Below the pieces are notes generated by a model. It was not told where the DNA came from. It did not search any database and worked only from the letters and a program-made list of their open reading frames with translations. A stretch of 64,000 nt of DNA from contig NZ_JBKHUI010000014.1 in NCBI RefSeq assembly GCF_046569695.1, positions 62,001 through 126,000 of the forward strand, read 5' to 3'. Positions within the stretch are counted from its first letter, which is position 1, and each line of letters starts with the position of its first letter. Shown piece by piece: positions 1 through 8,266 of the stretch. The DNA is from Kluyvera sp046569695 (GTDB taxonomy: Bacteria > Pseudomonadota > Gammaproteobacteria > Enterobacterales > Enterobacteriaceae). The position numbers were made by a program, and so were the translations under genes.

Positions 1-122
1 ACCTGTCTGAAAGTAAAGACTATGTACCGCGTCCGGAATCACGCCCGGTAACCAAATTTGAACAGCGTGGCCATCGTCTTGGCCACGGCGTATGGGACTT
101 AATGTTCGAGAGGGTGAAATAA
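1..122 (+). CDS. trmB: tRNA (guanine-N7-)-methyltransferase TrmB, C-terminal end only
   Basis: Only the last 39 codons plus the stop are present; the reading frame begins at base 3 and stops with TAA at 120-122. The tail has the enterobacterial TrmB C-terminus, including RPESRPVTKFEQRG and a final GVWDLMFERVK. TrmB uses S-adenosylmethionine to make 7-methylguanosine at tRNA position 46. It is followed after one base by yggL, as in E. coli, so the two are probably co-transcribed. The catalytic Rossmann domain lies outside the window. Confidence 0.9.
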   Translation, partial: LSESKDYVPRPESRPVTKFEQRGHRLGHGVWDLMFERVK

Positions 123-123
123 A

Positions 124-450
124 ATGGCAAAGAATCGTAGCCGTCGTTTGCGTAAAAAAATGCACATCGATGAGTTTCAGGAAATTGGCTTCTCCGTGGC
201 ATGGCGCTTCCCGGAAGGCACCAGCGCAGAGCAGATTGATAATCAAGTCGACCAGTTTATCGATGAAGTGATCGAGCCGAACAAACTGGCCTTTGACGGC
301 AGCGGCTATCTGGCCTGGGAAGGTCTGATTTGCACCCAGGAAATCGGTAAATGCACCGAAGAACACCAGGCTCTGGTTCGTAAGTGGCTGGAAGACCGCA
401 AGTACGAAGAGGTCCGCACCAGCGAACTTTTCGACGTTTGGTGGGACTAA
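124..450 (+). CDS. yggL: YggL, 50S ribosome-associated protein (DUF469)
   Basis: This 108-residue protein matches the E. coli YggL family over its full length. It starts with a strongly basic segment (MAKNRSRRLRKKMH) and ends DVWWD. The family is known as a small cytoplasmic factor that binds the large ribosomal subunit; its exact role is not settled. The ATG comes one base after the trmB stop, and the GAGAGGG inside the end of trmB can serve as ribosome binding site. The gene is followed by an ERIC element and a rho-independent terminator, so the trmB-yggL unit probably ends there. Confidence 0.93.
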   Translation: MAKNRSRRLRKKMHIDEFQEIGFSVAWRFPEGTSAEQIDNQVDQFIDEVIEPNKLAFDGSGYLAWEGLICTQEIGKCTEEHQALVRKWLEDRKYEEVRTSELFDVWWD

Positions 451-457
451 TAGTCTA

Positions 458-592
458 TATACACGAAATCATTCAAGCTGCATCAAGGCGGCAAGAGAGC
501 GAATCCCCAGGAGTGTACATAAGTACGTGACTAGGGTGAGTGAACGCAGCCAACGCAGCCAACGCAGAGCAGCTTGAAGGATGAAGTGTATA
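458..592. repeat. ERIC (enterobacterial repetitive intergenic consensus) element
   Basis: The segment contains the diagnostic ERIC core: a stretch close to GAATCCCCAGGAG followed by ACATAAGT and GTGACTAGGGTGAG. The ends are inverted repeats, with TTCAAGCTGC at 472-481 facing GCAGCTTGAA at 569-578, and the outer TATACAC facing GTGTATA. It lies in the 3' untranslated region between yggL and its terminator, so it would be transcribed and fold into a long hairpin. The right arm holds a nine-base unit (CAACGCAGC) repeated nearly three times at about 551-567. Confidence 0.9.
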
Positions 593-594
593 AG

Positions 595-624
595 GGGCCA
601 GCATTCGCTGGCCCGATCTGTTTT
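595..624 (+). terminator. Rho-independent terminator after yggL/ERIC
   Basis: A perfect 8-bp stem (GGGCCAGC 595-602 with GCTGGCCC 607-614) has the loop ATTC and is followed by GATCTGTTTT. It ends just before the yggN ribosome binding site. Confidence 0.8.
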
Positions 625-635
625 GAGGGAAAGTG

Positions 636-1355
636 ATGATGCGCAAAACGCTGCTGACGGCAGTTTTAACCTTCACGGCGATGTCCGCCCATGCTGACTA
701 CCAGTGCAGCGTAACCCCCCGCGATGACGTCGTTCTCAGCCCGAAAACCGTGCAGGTAAAAGGTGAAAACGGCAACCTGGTGATTACCCCAACCGGCGAT
801 GTGACGTACAACGGTAAGGTCTACACGCTGAGTGCCGCCCAGCGCGAGCAGGCGAAAGACTACCAGACCGAACTGCGCAGCGCGCTGCCGTGGATTGATG
901 ATGGTGCACGTAGCCGCGTTGAAAAAGGTCGCGTAGCGCTGGATAAAATCATCGCCAAAGAAGTGGGCGAGAACAGCAATATGCGCGGGCGTCTGACCAA
1001 GCTCGACGCGCAGCTCAAAGCACAAATGAACCGCATTATTGAACACCGCACCGACGGCCTGACCTTCCACTATAAAGCTATCGACGAAGTTCGTGCCGAT
1101 GGCCAACAACTGGTGAATCAGGCGATGGGCGGCATTCTCCAGGACAGTATCAACGAAATGGGCGCCAAGGCCGTGCTGAAAGGCGGCGGTAACCCGCTTC
1201 AGGGCGTGCTCGGGAGCTTAGGCGGCCTGCAAACGGCCATTCAGAACGAATGGAAAAACCAGGAGGCGGATTTCCAGGCCTTCGGTAAAGACGTGTGTGG
1301 TCGCGTGGTGTCGCTGGAAGAGAGCCGCAAGGCGCTGGTTGGCACCCTGAAGTAA
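636..1355 (+). CDS. yggN: YggN, DUF2884 periplasmic protein
   Basis: The 239-residue product matches E. coli YggN throughout. A Sec signal peptide covers about residues 1-20 (MMRKTLLTAV..., ending AHA before DYQC), so the mature protein is predicted to be periplasmic. The rest is soluble and mainly helical, with no known catalytic motif. A GTG at 633 is in frame, but the GAGGGA ribosome binding site at 625-630 and the E. coli start favour ATG 636. E. coli has ansB between yggN and yggM; here yggM follows directly. Function is unknown. Confidence 0.88.
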   Translation: MMRKTLLTAVLTFTAMSAHADYQCSVTPRDDVVLSPKTVQVKGENGNLVITPTGDVTYNGKVYTLSAAQREQAKDYQTELRSALPWIDDGARSRVEKGRVALDKIIAKEVGENSNMRGRLTKLDAQLKAQMNRIIEHRTDGLTFHYKAIDEVRADGQQLVNQAMGGILQDSINEMGAKAVLKGGGNPLQGVLGSLGGLQTAIQNEWKNQEADFQAFGKDVCGRVVSLEESRKALVGTLK

Positions 1356-1366
1356 TCCCTTCTTAA

Positions 1367-1395
1367 CTGGCTACCTGCTTTTCGCCGGTAGCCAG
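1367..1395 (+). terminator. Hairpin after yggN, probable terminator
   Basis: CTGGCTACC (1367-1375) pairs perfectly with GGTAGCCAG (1387-1395). The T-run after it is weak (AATCAGATTTCG), so it may act as an mRNA-stabilising hairpin or a weak terminator. Confidence 0.55.
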
Positions 1396-1471
1396 AATCA
1401 GATTTCGTTTATCCGTCTTCCCTTTGCAGATTCCGTATGATGCCCTCTCACTCATAAAAAGGAATTTGCCG

Positions 1472-2476
1472 ATGAAACTCGCCTGGACATGCGGGCTGCT
1501 GCTGCTCAGCAGTTTGCCCTTTCACGCTCTAGCCAATGACAACACCCCTACTGACGAGGTGATAAAGCAGCAGTTTGCCGAACATTCTGACGGCTTGATG
1601 CATCTGGAAAAGCTGAAGCTTAGCCCGCTAGAATCAGTGGGCAATCGCGCGACCTATATGGTCGAGGGAGACATCGCGTCTAACGACGATCTCTACGGTA
1701 TTCTTGGCGCAGCTGGCGACTACCTTTTCTACGAACGGACCTGGAGAAAAGATCAGCCGGTAAAATTTTCGGCGATGATGACCGCCGTTGGCACCAAGGC
1801 TTCAGGCTGGAAAACCGAATTTTTCTCAATGCAAATGGCCGCCAAAAGCGTGGGTCGCCCCTTTAGCCACGAGAAAAATCTCACAAAGGCGCTGGTGGTT
1901 AACGACAGCGGCTATATGGCCCAGTTTGCCAAAATAGATGCGCAGTTCGCTGCCAGTAAGACGCTTATCCAGAAACAGCAGGCAGAGTATGAAGCATTAA
2001 AGAAAAAGCTCGATGCTCAGGATGTAAAGATCAAACGTTCATGGGGGACGGATGCAGACGGCAAGCCGCTCGATCGTGGCGCGGTTTATCGAGCGTTATT
2101 CCAGCAGATGGACGAACTCGACCGTAAAAACAGCTTTGCCAAATTTGAGTCTCAGTATTATCTCAACGTTTATGAACCGGCACTGGCGGCCTGCCAGAAA
2201 AAAGCAGTGTGCGATTCTGCACCTATACACGCGGCTCGTGACGTGGCGCTGGAGAATACAAAAGAGGAGTACTACCGCCAGCATACTCAGATGCGGGACA
2301 AGCTGAATGCCACCATGGAGGAAAAAGATAAACAAGTAGCCCCGTTACAGAAAGAGCGTCAGGCACTGTATGAACAGATGATGGGGGTGTCGTTCAGTAT
2401 TGATGACCTTGAGCGTGGCTATAAGATCTGGCAAGAAGGGACGGCGAAGCTGCGTAAAGAGGGCGTGATTCCGTAA
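1472..2476 (+). CDS. yggM: YggM, DUF1202 exported protein
   Basis: The product has 334 residues, which is about the length of E. coli YggM (335). A signal peptide covers about residues 1-21 (MKLAWTCGLLLLSSLP, cleavage after HALA). The mature part has a lysine- and glutamine-rich, probably coiled-coil stretch near residues 165-190 and again near 280-310. An in-frame upstream ATG at 1424 exists, but the AAAAAGGA ribosome binding site at 1456-1463 and the signal peptide support ATG 1472. Function is unknown. Its neighbours differ from E. coli on both sides: ansB is missing upstream and a TRAP operon sits downstream. Confidence 0.85.
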   Translation: MKLAWTCGLLLLSSLPFHALANDNTPTDEVIKQQFAEHSDGLMHLEKLKLSPLESVGNRATYMVEGDIASNDDLYGILGAAGDYLFYERTWRKDQPVKFSAMMTAVGTKASGWKTEFFSMQMAAKSVGRPFSHEKNLTKALVVNDSGYMAQFAKIDAQFAASKTLIQKQQAEYEALKKKLDAQDVKIKRSWGTDADGKPLDRGAVYRALFQQMDELDRKNSFAKFESQYYLNVYEPALAACQKKAVCDSAPIHAARDVALENTKEEYYRQHTQMRDKLNATMEEKDKQVAPLQKERQALYEQMMGVSFSIDDLERGYKIWQEGTAKLRKEGVIP

Positions 2477-2486
2477 TACAAGATAC

Positions 2487-2508
2487 AAGGGAGGCGAGCC
2501 TCCCTTTT
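2487..2508 (+). terminator. Rho-independent terminator after yggM
   Basis: AAGGGAGG (2487-2494) pairs with CCTCCCTT (2499-2506) around the loop CGAG, and the T-run continues to 2508. It lies between yggM and the convergent TRAP operon and may also work weakly on the minus strand. Confidence 0.75.
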
Positions 2509-2522
2509 ACGCGGGTGAAAGC

Positions 2523-3824
2523 TTACATCAGCCCGAGAACCTGTGGAATAAACAGGGAAATCTGCGGGATATAGGTAATCATCATCAACGCAACCAGCAG
2601 GGCGAAATAGAAGGGAAGCAGCGGCTTGATGAGCTGCTGGATTTTCACCCCAGAGATCGAGCAGCCGACAAACAGAGCGCTGCCTACCGGCGGCGTCAGC
2701 AAACCGATACACAGGTTCGCCACCATCATGATCCCGAAATGTACCGGGTCCATTCCCAGATCCTGAGCGATCGGCAGGAAGATCGGCGTGAAGATCAGCA
2801 CCGCAGGCGTCATGTCCATAAAGATACCGACGATCAGCAGCACGATGTTAATCAACAGCAGAATGACCAGCGGATTGTCGGAGATCCCCATCAGCGTGTC
2901 GCTGATCATATAAGGGATATCGGCATTGGTCATCGCCCACGACATGCCGACGGAAAAGCCGATCAGCAGCAGAACGATGGAGGTGGTTACCACCGACTCA
3001 AGGATAAGCTTAGGCAGGTCGCGCCACTTCACCTCTCGGTAGATAAGCACCGACAGGATAAAGGTATAAACCACCGCAATGGCAGAGGCTTCGGTGGCGG
3101 TGAAAATTCCGCCGAGGATACCGCCCATCACGATAAACACCAGCAGCAGGCTTGGCAGCGCGTCGAGGAAGGCTTTCGCTGCTTGCGCGCAGGTTGGGCG
3201 CTCGGAAACAGGATAGCCGCGGCGTTTGGCAATAATCGCGCAGACGATCATGATAGCCAGGCCCATCAAAATGCCGGGCAGGTAGCCCGCCATAAACAGC
3301 GAAGCGACAGAAACGCCGCCAGCGGTAAGCGAGAAAACAATAAGCACGTTCGACGGCGGGATCAGCAAGCCGGTGATGCAGGAAGAGACGTTAACCGCCG
3401 TGGAAAATGCCGGATCGTAACCTTTTTTGGTCTGGATCGGATGCAGCGTCCCACCGACGGCTGCCGCCGCCGCAACCGCTGAACCCGAAATGGAACCAAA
3501 CATCATATTGGCGAGTACGTTGACGTGGCCCAGCGAGCCGGGCACGCGGCCAACCATCACCTGCGCGAGGTTGATCAACCGTATCGCAATGCCACCGCTG
3601 TTCATCAGCGTACCGGCAAAAATAAAGAATGGGATCGCCAGCAGGGCGAAGTTATCGAGCCCGTTCGCCAGGCGCTGGGAAACGGTAATCACCGCGATAT
3701 CCCATGGGAACATCAATAGCATGGAGGCGACGGTGGCAATACCGATGGAAAACGAAATCGGCACGCCGATAAACACCAGCGCGAAGAACGCGCCAAACAG
3801 CGTTAAGGCAATATACCCGTCCAT
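2523..3824 (-). CDS. TRAP transporter large permease, DctM family
   Basis: The 433-residue protein is almost entirely hydrophobic, with about 12 membrane segments. It has the DctM family look, including the glycine/serine-rich FGSISGSAVAAAAAVGG stretch, the LLIPPSN motif and the paired LLTPPVG motif late in the protein. It is the substrate-translocating subunit of a Na+-driven tripartite ATP-independent periplasmic importer for organic acids. ATG 3824 is preferred over GTG 3830 because AAGGAG lies 7 bases before the ATG but almost touches the GTG. Its ATG overlaps the TAA stop of the small-permease gene (TAATG), which indicates translational coupling. The substrate cannot be read from the sequence. 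Confidence 0.9.
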   Translation of the reverse strand: MDGYIALTLFGAFFALVFIGVPISFSIGIATVASMLLMFPWDIAVITVSQRLANGLDNFALLAIPFFIFAGTLMNSGGIAIRLINLAQVMVGRVPGSLGHVNVLANMMFGSISGSAVAAAAAVGGTLHPIQTKKGYDPAFSTAVNVSSCITGLLIPPSNVLIVFSLTAGGVSVASLFMAGYLPGILMGLAIMIVCAIIAKRRGYPVSERPTCAQAAKAFLDALPSLLLVFIVMGGILGGIFTATEASAIAVVYTFILSVLIYREVKWRDLPKLILESVVTTSIVLLLIGFSVGMSWAMTNADIPYMISDTLMGISDNPLVILLLINIVLLIVGIFMDMTPAVLIFTPIFLPIAQDLGMDPVHFGIMMVANLCIGLLTPPVGSALFVGCSISGVKIQQLIKPLLPFYFALLVALMMITYIPQISLFIPQVLGLM

Positions 3825-4327
3825 TAGCACGCTCCTTGCGCGGAATTTTTCAGGCTCAGCAAGCCGTTAACGATGAACCATAAGGCGTAAAACATCATGA
3901 TGAAGCCGGTTAATGGCAGGATCAGATAGACGTAGCCCATCGGGATCTGCATCGCGGCGGACACCTGGGCGGTGGCGAGCGTTTTATCGATAAGCTTCAG
4001 GCCGCCGGTGACAATCACCGAACCAGCAAAGAGAAAAATCAGCAGATTAATGACGATACTGAGTAGCTTCTGTTTCTGCGGTTTCAGCGTCATCGCCAGT
4101 AAATCAATCGCCAGATGGCGCTGTGCGCCGACGGTATAGGCGGCGCCGAGCAGACCAACCCAGATCATCAGAAAGCGTGCCAGTTCGTCGGTGAGCGTGC
4201 TGGGCTGGCTTAACACATAGCGGCTAAAAACCTGCCAGACGACGCATATAACCAGCGCGATCATGACCGCGACGGAGAACGCGGCGATCGCGCGGTCTAC
4301 CGCCTGTTTAGTGCGGGTAAAAATCAT
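3824..4327 (-). CDS. TRAP transporter small permease, DctQ family
   Basis: The 167-residue protein has four hydrophobic segments and the DctQ-type stretch FSRYVLSQPSTLTDELARF followed by MIWVGLLGAA, which is the family hallmark. It partners the DctM-type permease encoded immediately downstream; the two genes overlap by one base. It starts 48 bp after the stop of the binding-protein gene, so all three are one operon read on the minus strand. Length is normal for the family. Confidence 0.9.
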   Translation of the reverse strand: MIFTRTKQAVDRAIAAFSVAVMIALVICVVWQVFSRYVLSQPSTLTDELARFLMIWVGLLGAAYTVGAQRHLAIDLLAMTLKPQKQKLLSIVINLLIFLFAGSVIVTGGLKLIDKTLATAQVSAAMQIPMGYVYLILPLTGFIMMFYALWFIVNGLLSLKNSAQGAC

Positions 4328-4375
4328 CGTTTATTATCCTGGTGAAGGCGGGCCAGGGGCTGGCCCGCGAAGCGG

Positions 4376-5362
4376 TTATTCTGCGGCGGCTTCAAATTTG
4401 GCCAGCAGAGCGGCCTGTTTTGGGTCTTTGCTGAAATCATCAAACAGCGGCTGAACGGCGGCACGGAACGGCGCTTTGTCGACTTTGACTATCTTGCCGC
4501 CCATCGCTTTAGCCTGCGCACGGGTGTCGGCATCGACCTGATCCCACAATTTCTGCTGATAGGCTTCTGAGGCTTTGGCTGCTTTAGCGAGGATCTGCTG
4601 CTGCTCCGGCGTCAGTTTGTCCCAGGTTTTTGTTGAAATCACAAGGAAGTCTGGAATGGAGGCATGCTCATCTTCGGAGAAGACTTTCGCAATTTCAATA
4701 TGGCGCGTTTGCACCCATGACGGTACGTTATTTTCTGCGCCATCAACGACGCCTTGCTGCATGGCGGTATACACTTCGCCGAACGAAATAGGCGTTGGTG
4801 AACCACCCATTAATTCCACCATTTTAATGGTCGTTGGGCTGGCTTGAACGCGAATTTTCAGCCCTTTTAAATCTTCAGGTTGGGTAATAGGCTGTTTGGC
4901 GTAAAAACTACGAGTACCGGCAACATACGCTGAAAGTGCAAAGAATCCTTTCTCTTTTGTGGATTCCATAATTTCTTTGCCGACTTCGCCAAAGACGACC
5001 TTATTAAAGTGGGACTGGTCTTTAAATAGGAATGGCAGATTATAAATAGCGTACACGTTATCAAATGATTCCAGATCGCTGGCAGAGCCTTTAGTTAAAT
5101 CCAGCGCCCCGTTTTGCAATAGTTCCATGGTTTCACGCGCGCTGCCCATCTGGCTGCTTGGGTAGATGCGGAGCGTCATTTTGCCGTCAGACAGCTGCTT
5201 CACTTCTTTCGCCATTTCCTCGAAAGCCTGGTGAACAACGTGGCTGCGCTCGAGGTTGTGGGCGAGCTTAAGCGTCACTTTTTCTGCGGCGGTTGCCCCG
5301 GTGGAAAGTAACGCGAGCAGAGAAGCGCACATCAGCGTTTTGCTAAAAGAGAGAGGTTTCAT
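4376..5362 (-). CDS. TRAP transporter substrate-binding protein, DctP family
   Basis: This 328-residue protein has a signal peptide (about residues 1-25, ending ATAA before EKVTLK) and a complete DctP fold. The conserved arginine that binds a carboxylate sits in KGLKIRVQ, and GEVYTAMQQGVVDGAENN is the typical second signature. It would capture an organic acid in the periplasm and deliver it to the DctQM permease downstream. It is the first gene of the operon, with an upstream palindrome at 5442-5454 as a possible operator. Uronates, dicarboxylates and other 2-keto or sugar acids are all possible ligands; nothing here decides between them. Confidence 0.9.
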   Translation of the reverse strand: MKPLSFSKTLMCASLLALLSTGATAAEKVTLKLAHNLERSHVVHQAFEEMAKEVKQLSDGKMTLRIYPSSQMGSARETMELLQNGALDLTKGSASDLESFDNVYAIYNLPFLFKDQSHFNKVVFGEVGKEIMESTKEKGFFALSAYVAGTRSFYAKQPITQPEDLKGLKIRVQASPTTIKMVELMGGSPTPISFGEVYTAMQQGVVDGAENNVPSWVQTRHIEIAKVFSEDEHASIPDFLVISTKTWDKLTPEQQQILAKAAKASEAYQQKLWDQVDADTRAQAKAMGGKIVKVDKAPFRAAVQPLFDDFSKDPKQAALLAKFEAAAE

Positions 5363-5441
5363 TAATAGGCTCCATGCACATTAATTATCGTGGTTTATAT
5401 CTGTCGGGATAGTCTGTCTTTCTGTATGACATATTATCCTG

Positions 5442-5454
5442 GTTGTCAGACAAC
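5442..5454. promoter_or_regulatory. Palindromic operator candidate before the TRAP operon
   Basis: GTTGTCAGACAAC is a perfect palindrome around a central base, about 80 bp before the dctP-type start. Its TTGTC/GACAA halves resemble operators of GntR-family (FadR subfamily) repressors of acid-sugar catabolism. No regulator gene lies nearby, so the binding protein is unknown. Confidence 0.4.
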
Positions 5455-5620
5455 TTCACGATAACGCTCTCACATTTTTAATCTGTCTATACGTTTAATG
5501 CGATTTTTGTGTGCTGGGTTATATTATTTAATATCCATTAATGGGTATTAATATTTTATTGAAATGTTTACGTGGGAATTATTCGTTAAAATGAATTTAA
5601 ACACTTCGGAATAAGCGATG

Positions 5621-5656
5621 TATATATTTGCCGCTATTAATAACGGCAAATATATA
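5621..5656 (-). terminator. Hairpin downstream of hemW
   Basis: ATATATTTGCCG (5622-5633) and CGGCAAATATAT (5644-5655) are perfect inverted repeats of 12 bp, extended by one more pair. The hairpin lies 8 bp after the hemW stop on the minus strand. No T-run follows, so it may protect the 3' end of the mRNA as much as terminate it. Confidence 0.5.
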
Positions 5657-5663
5657 AGTTGCA

Positions 5664-6800
5664 TTATTCGCTGAGGAATAATTCCAGCAGCGAATTCAAG
5701 AACAGCTTGCCGTGTTCGGTTATCTGCCAGTAAGCCTCGCACTCGGTCAGGTAGTTCTGCGCCAGCGCCTCATCAAGCTGCGGGCGGATCACGCTCTCAT
5801 CGAGGCCGGTGTAGGCGCTGAACTCTGCGCGCGGGGCGGGTTCCAGCAGACGAAAACGGTTCATAAAGAACTCGAACGGTTTATCTGTGTTTTCGACGTC
5901 ATGCTGACGCTCCAGATAACGCCCTTCCATATAGCCGCGCGGGTGGCGAGTTTTCGCGGTGCGCAGAATGCGCCCATCCGGGAAGGTCACCTTACCGTGT
6001 GCGCCGCAGCCGATGCCGAGATAGTCACCAAAGCGCCAGTAGTTAAGGTTGTGCTGGCACTGGTAACCCGGTTTGGCGTAAGCCGAGGTTTCATACTGCT
6101 GATAGCCTGCGGCGGTGAGCAGTTGATGGCCCTGCTCGAAGATATCCCACAGCGAGTCATCGTCCGGCAGCACCGGCGGGCGAGAGCCGAACAGCGTATT
6201 CGGCTCAATCGTTAGCTGGTACCAGGAGAGGTGCGGCGGTGAAAGTTCAATCGCCTGGCGCAGATCGCTCAGCGCCTCTTCCAGCGACTGATCCGGCAGG
6301 CCGTGCATCAGGTCGAGGTTGAAGCTGCGTAGCCCCAGCCCGCTCGCCAGACGCGCAGCGCGCTTCGCCTCCTCCGGCCCGTGAATACGCCCCAGCCGCT
6401 GCAATTTGCTGTCGCTGAAGCTCTGTACGCCGATGGAGATGCGGTTCACCCCCGCGCGCTGATACTCCACGAAGCGGTCTGCTTCTACGGTGCCGGGGTT
6501 GGCTTCCATGGTGATTTCCGCGTCGCTTGCCAGCTTCAGGCGCGCACGCACGCCGTCGAGCAAGGTCTGCATCGCCGGGCCTGAAAGCAGGCTCGGCGTA
6601 CCGCCGCCGATAAAGATGGTCTTCACTTCACGTCCCTGTGCCCAGGCGGCATCCGCATCCAAATCGCTCAGCAGATGCTGTACGTAGTCGTCGTGCGGCA
6701 CTTCGCCCTTGAGCGCGTGCGAGTTAAAGTCGCAGTACGGGCATTTCTGCACGCACCACGGGATATGAATGTAGAGACTCAGCGGAGGCAGGTTAACCAT
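5664..6800 (-). CDS. hemW: HemW, radical SAM heme chaperone
   Basis: The 378-residue protein has the same length as E. coli HemW. The radical-SAM cysteines are C16, C20 and C23 (WCVQKCPYC), and the SAM-binding GGGTPS motif is at residues 65-70. HemW is related to the coproporphyrinogen dehydrogenase HemN, but known work assigns it to heme delivery to respiratory proteins. Its ATG lies inside the end of rdgB (8-bp overlap), so the two are translationally coupled. It is the last gene of the yggS-yggT-yggU-rdgB-hemW unit. Confidence 0.95.
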   Translation of the reverse strand: MVNLPPLSLYIHIPWCVQKCPYCDFNSHALKGEVPHDDYVQHLLSDLDADAAWAQGREVKTIFIGGGTPSLLSGPAMQTLLDGVRARLKLASDAEITMEANPGTVEADRFVEYQRAGVNRISIGVQSFSDSKLQRLGRIHGPEEAKRAARLASGLGLRSFNLDLMHGLPDQSLEEALSDLRQAIELSPPHLSWYQLTIEPNTLFGSRPPVLPDDDSLWDIFEQGHQLLTAAGYQQYETSAYAKPGYQCQHNLNYWRFGDYLGIGCGAHGKVTFPDGRILRTAKTRHPRGYMEGRYLERQHDVENTDKPFEFFMNRFRLLEPAPRAEFSAYTGLDESVIRPQLDEALAQNYLTECEAYWQITEHGKLFLNSLLELFLSE

Positions 6801-7386
6801 TGCGCATCGCTTCCAGTAACTGCTTCAGCGCCTGGCCGCGGTGGGAGATGGCAATCTTCTCTTCGCGCGTGAGTTCGGCGGCGGTTTTGCCTTCTGACGG
6901 CACAAAGAAGATAGGATCGTAACCAAAGCCGCCTTCACCCGCCGGTGCGCGGGTAATCACGCCAGGCCAGCGGCCGTGGCACACCAGCGGCGTTGGATCG
7001 TCGGCGTGACGCAGATAGACCAGCACGCAGTGGAACTGTGCCTGACGCTGGTCGTCCGGAACGTCTTTCAGCGTCACCAGCAGCTTTTCGAGGTTCTGCT
7101 GGTCGGTGGCGTCCACGCCGGAATAGCGGGCGGAGTAGATACCTGGGGCGCCGCCGAGCACGTCAACGGCGAGGCCGGAGTCGTCGGCAATCGCCGGTAA
7201 GCCGGTAACCTGAGCGGCATGACGTGCTTTGAGGATCGCATTCTCAATAAAGGTCAGCCCGGTCTCCTCAGCGGATTCTACGCCAAGCTCGGTCTGGGCG
7301 ACGATATCAAGACCAAAATCAGCGAGCAGCGAGGCGAGCTCGCGCACTTTACCGGCGTTACCAGTAGCGAGGACAACTTTTTGCAT
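6793..7386 (-). CDS. rdgB: RdgB, dITP/XTP pyrophosphatase
   Basis: The 197-residue protein has the Ham1/RdgB family start VVLATGNAGKVREL and the conserved IADDSGL, GYDPIF and SHRGQAL motifs. It hydrolyses dITP, XTP and related non-canonical purine nucleotides to monophosphates, keeping them out of DNA and RNA. It lies 8 bp after yggU and overlaps hemW by 8 bp. Length is normal for the family. Confidence 0.95.
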   Translation of the reverse strand: MQKVVLATGNAGKVRELASLLADFGLDIVAQTELGVESAEETGLTFIENAILKARHAAQVTGLPAIADDSGLAVDVLGGAPGIYSARYSGVDATDQQNLEKLLVTLKDVPDDQRQAQFHCVLVYLRHADDPTPLVCHGRWPGVITRAPAGEGGFGYDPIFFVPSEGKTAAELTREEKIAISHRGQALKQLLEAMRNG

Positions 7387-7394
7387 GGGATATC

Positions 7395-7685
7395 CTAATT
7401 TGTCAGGGCAGCAATGCCCGCAGGAATGTGTTGCGGATGAATAATTTTAACCTGTTTATGCCGCCCCAGTTCGCCTTTCTCAACGATGACCTGGCTTTTG
7501 GCGACCTTAAACTGCTTGGCGAGATACTTCACCAGATGGGCATTGGCCTGCCCATCAACGGGTGGGGCGGTGATGGCGACTTTTAATTCGTCGCCATGCT
7601 CCCCGACAATCGCGTCACGGCTGGCCTTTGGCTGAATGTACAGCCGCAGGACCAGCCCGTCATCGCAGGACGTGACGGCACTCAT
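7395..7685 (-). CDS. yggU: YggU, DUF167 protein
   Basis: The product of 96 residues matches E. coli YggU, with the family core LYIQPKASRD and PPVDGQANAHLVKYLA. The molecular function is not established. An in-frame ATG 12 bases further upstream exists, but the start at 7685 overlaps the yggT stop as ATGA, which is the usual coupling arrangement and agrees with the E. coli length. Confidence 0.9.
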   Translation of the reverse strand: MSAVTSCDDGLVLRLYIQPKASRDAIVGEHGDELKVAITAPPVDGQANAHLVKYLAKQFKVAKSQVIVEKGELGRHKQVKIIHPQHIPAGIAALTN

Positions 7686-8248
7686 AGCGCCATCCACAGC
7701 CCTGGCAGCAGCATATTGCCGGTGGCCTGCAGGACTTCTGCGATGCCCATGTTAATCACGTACAGCAGCAGCACCAATACCATTGGCGAGAAGTCGATGC
7801 CCCCCATGGACGGCAGCAGGCGGCGGATTGGGCGCAGCAGCGGCTCAGCCAGTTGCATCAGCACGAATTCCACCGGGCTACGGCCCTGGCTGACCCAGCT
7901 CATGATAGCCATCAGCAGCAGTACCCAGAAGATCAGCAGACCGATCGTCTTGAGCAGAATCAGCACCGCCGAGATCCAGATAATCGGCTGGAAGGTCACC
8001 ACCATAAACAGCACGATCGCCTTGATAACGCAGAGGATAAAGGCCAGCAGTAATGAGGAGCTGTCCAGCGGCCCCATTGGCGGAATGATACGGCGCAGCG
8101 GCCCAACGATAGGCTGGGTTATTTTCACCACGAACTGAGAGAACGGGTTGTAAAAATCACAGCGCGCCCACTGCATCCATACGCGCAGCAGTAACACCAT
8201 TGTGTACAGTTCAATCACTGTGGAGAGCAGGAAGGTCAACGTCTTCAT
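7682..8248 (-). CDS. yggT: YggT, integral membrane protein
   Basis: The 188-residue protein consists of two similar halves, each with two hydrophobic segments. Each half has the YggT-family pattern, seen as P-(I/L)-x-P-(I/L)-R-R-(I/L)-(I/L)-P-x-M-G followed by D(F/S)S. It is an inner-membrane protein whose function is unclear; in other bacteria the family is linked to osmotic or division functions. It stands 18 bp after yggS and overlaps yggU by 4 bp. Confidence 0.93.
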   Translation of the reverse strand: MKTLTFLLSTVIELYTMVLLLRVWMQWARCDFYNPFSQFVVKITQPIVGPLRRIIPPMGPLDSSSLLLAFILCVIKAIVLFMVVTFQPIIWISAVLILLKTIGLLIFWVLLLMAIMSWVSQGRSPVEFVLMQLAEPLLRPIRRLLPSMGGIDFSPMVLVLLLYVINMGIAEVLQATGNMLLPGLWMAL

Positions 8249-8266
8249 GGCGTTCCTTGAGGTTCC

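Larger units (their letters stand above)
5363..5663. other. Intergenic region between the TRAP operon and hemW
   Basis: About 300 bp of AT-rich sequence without a credible gene. It must hold the TRAP operon promoter near its left side, the palindrome at 5442-5454, and the hairpin behind hemW at 5621-5656. A TAATAT hexamer on the minus strand just downstream of the palindrome could be a -10 box, but the matching -35 is poor. Confidence 0.5.

Noticed and set aside
551..567. CRISPR-like short repeat
   Set aside because: The nine-base units are directly adjacent without spacers and lie within an ERIC element.
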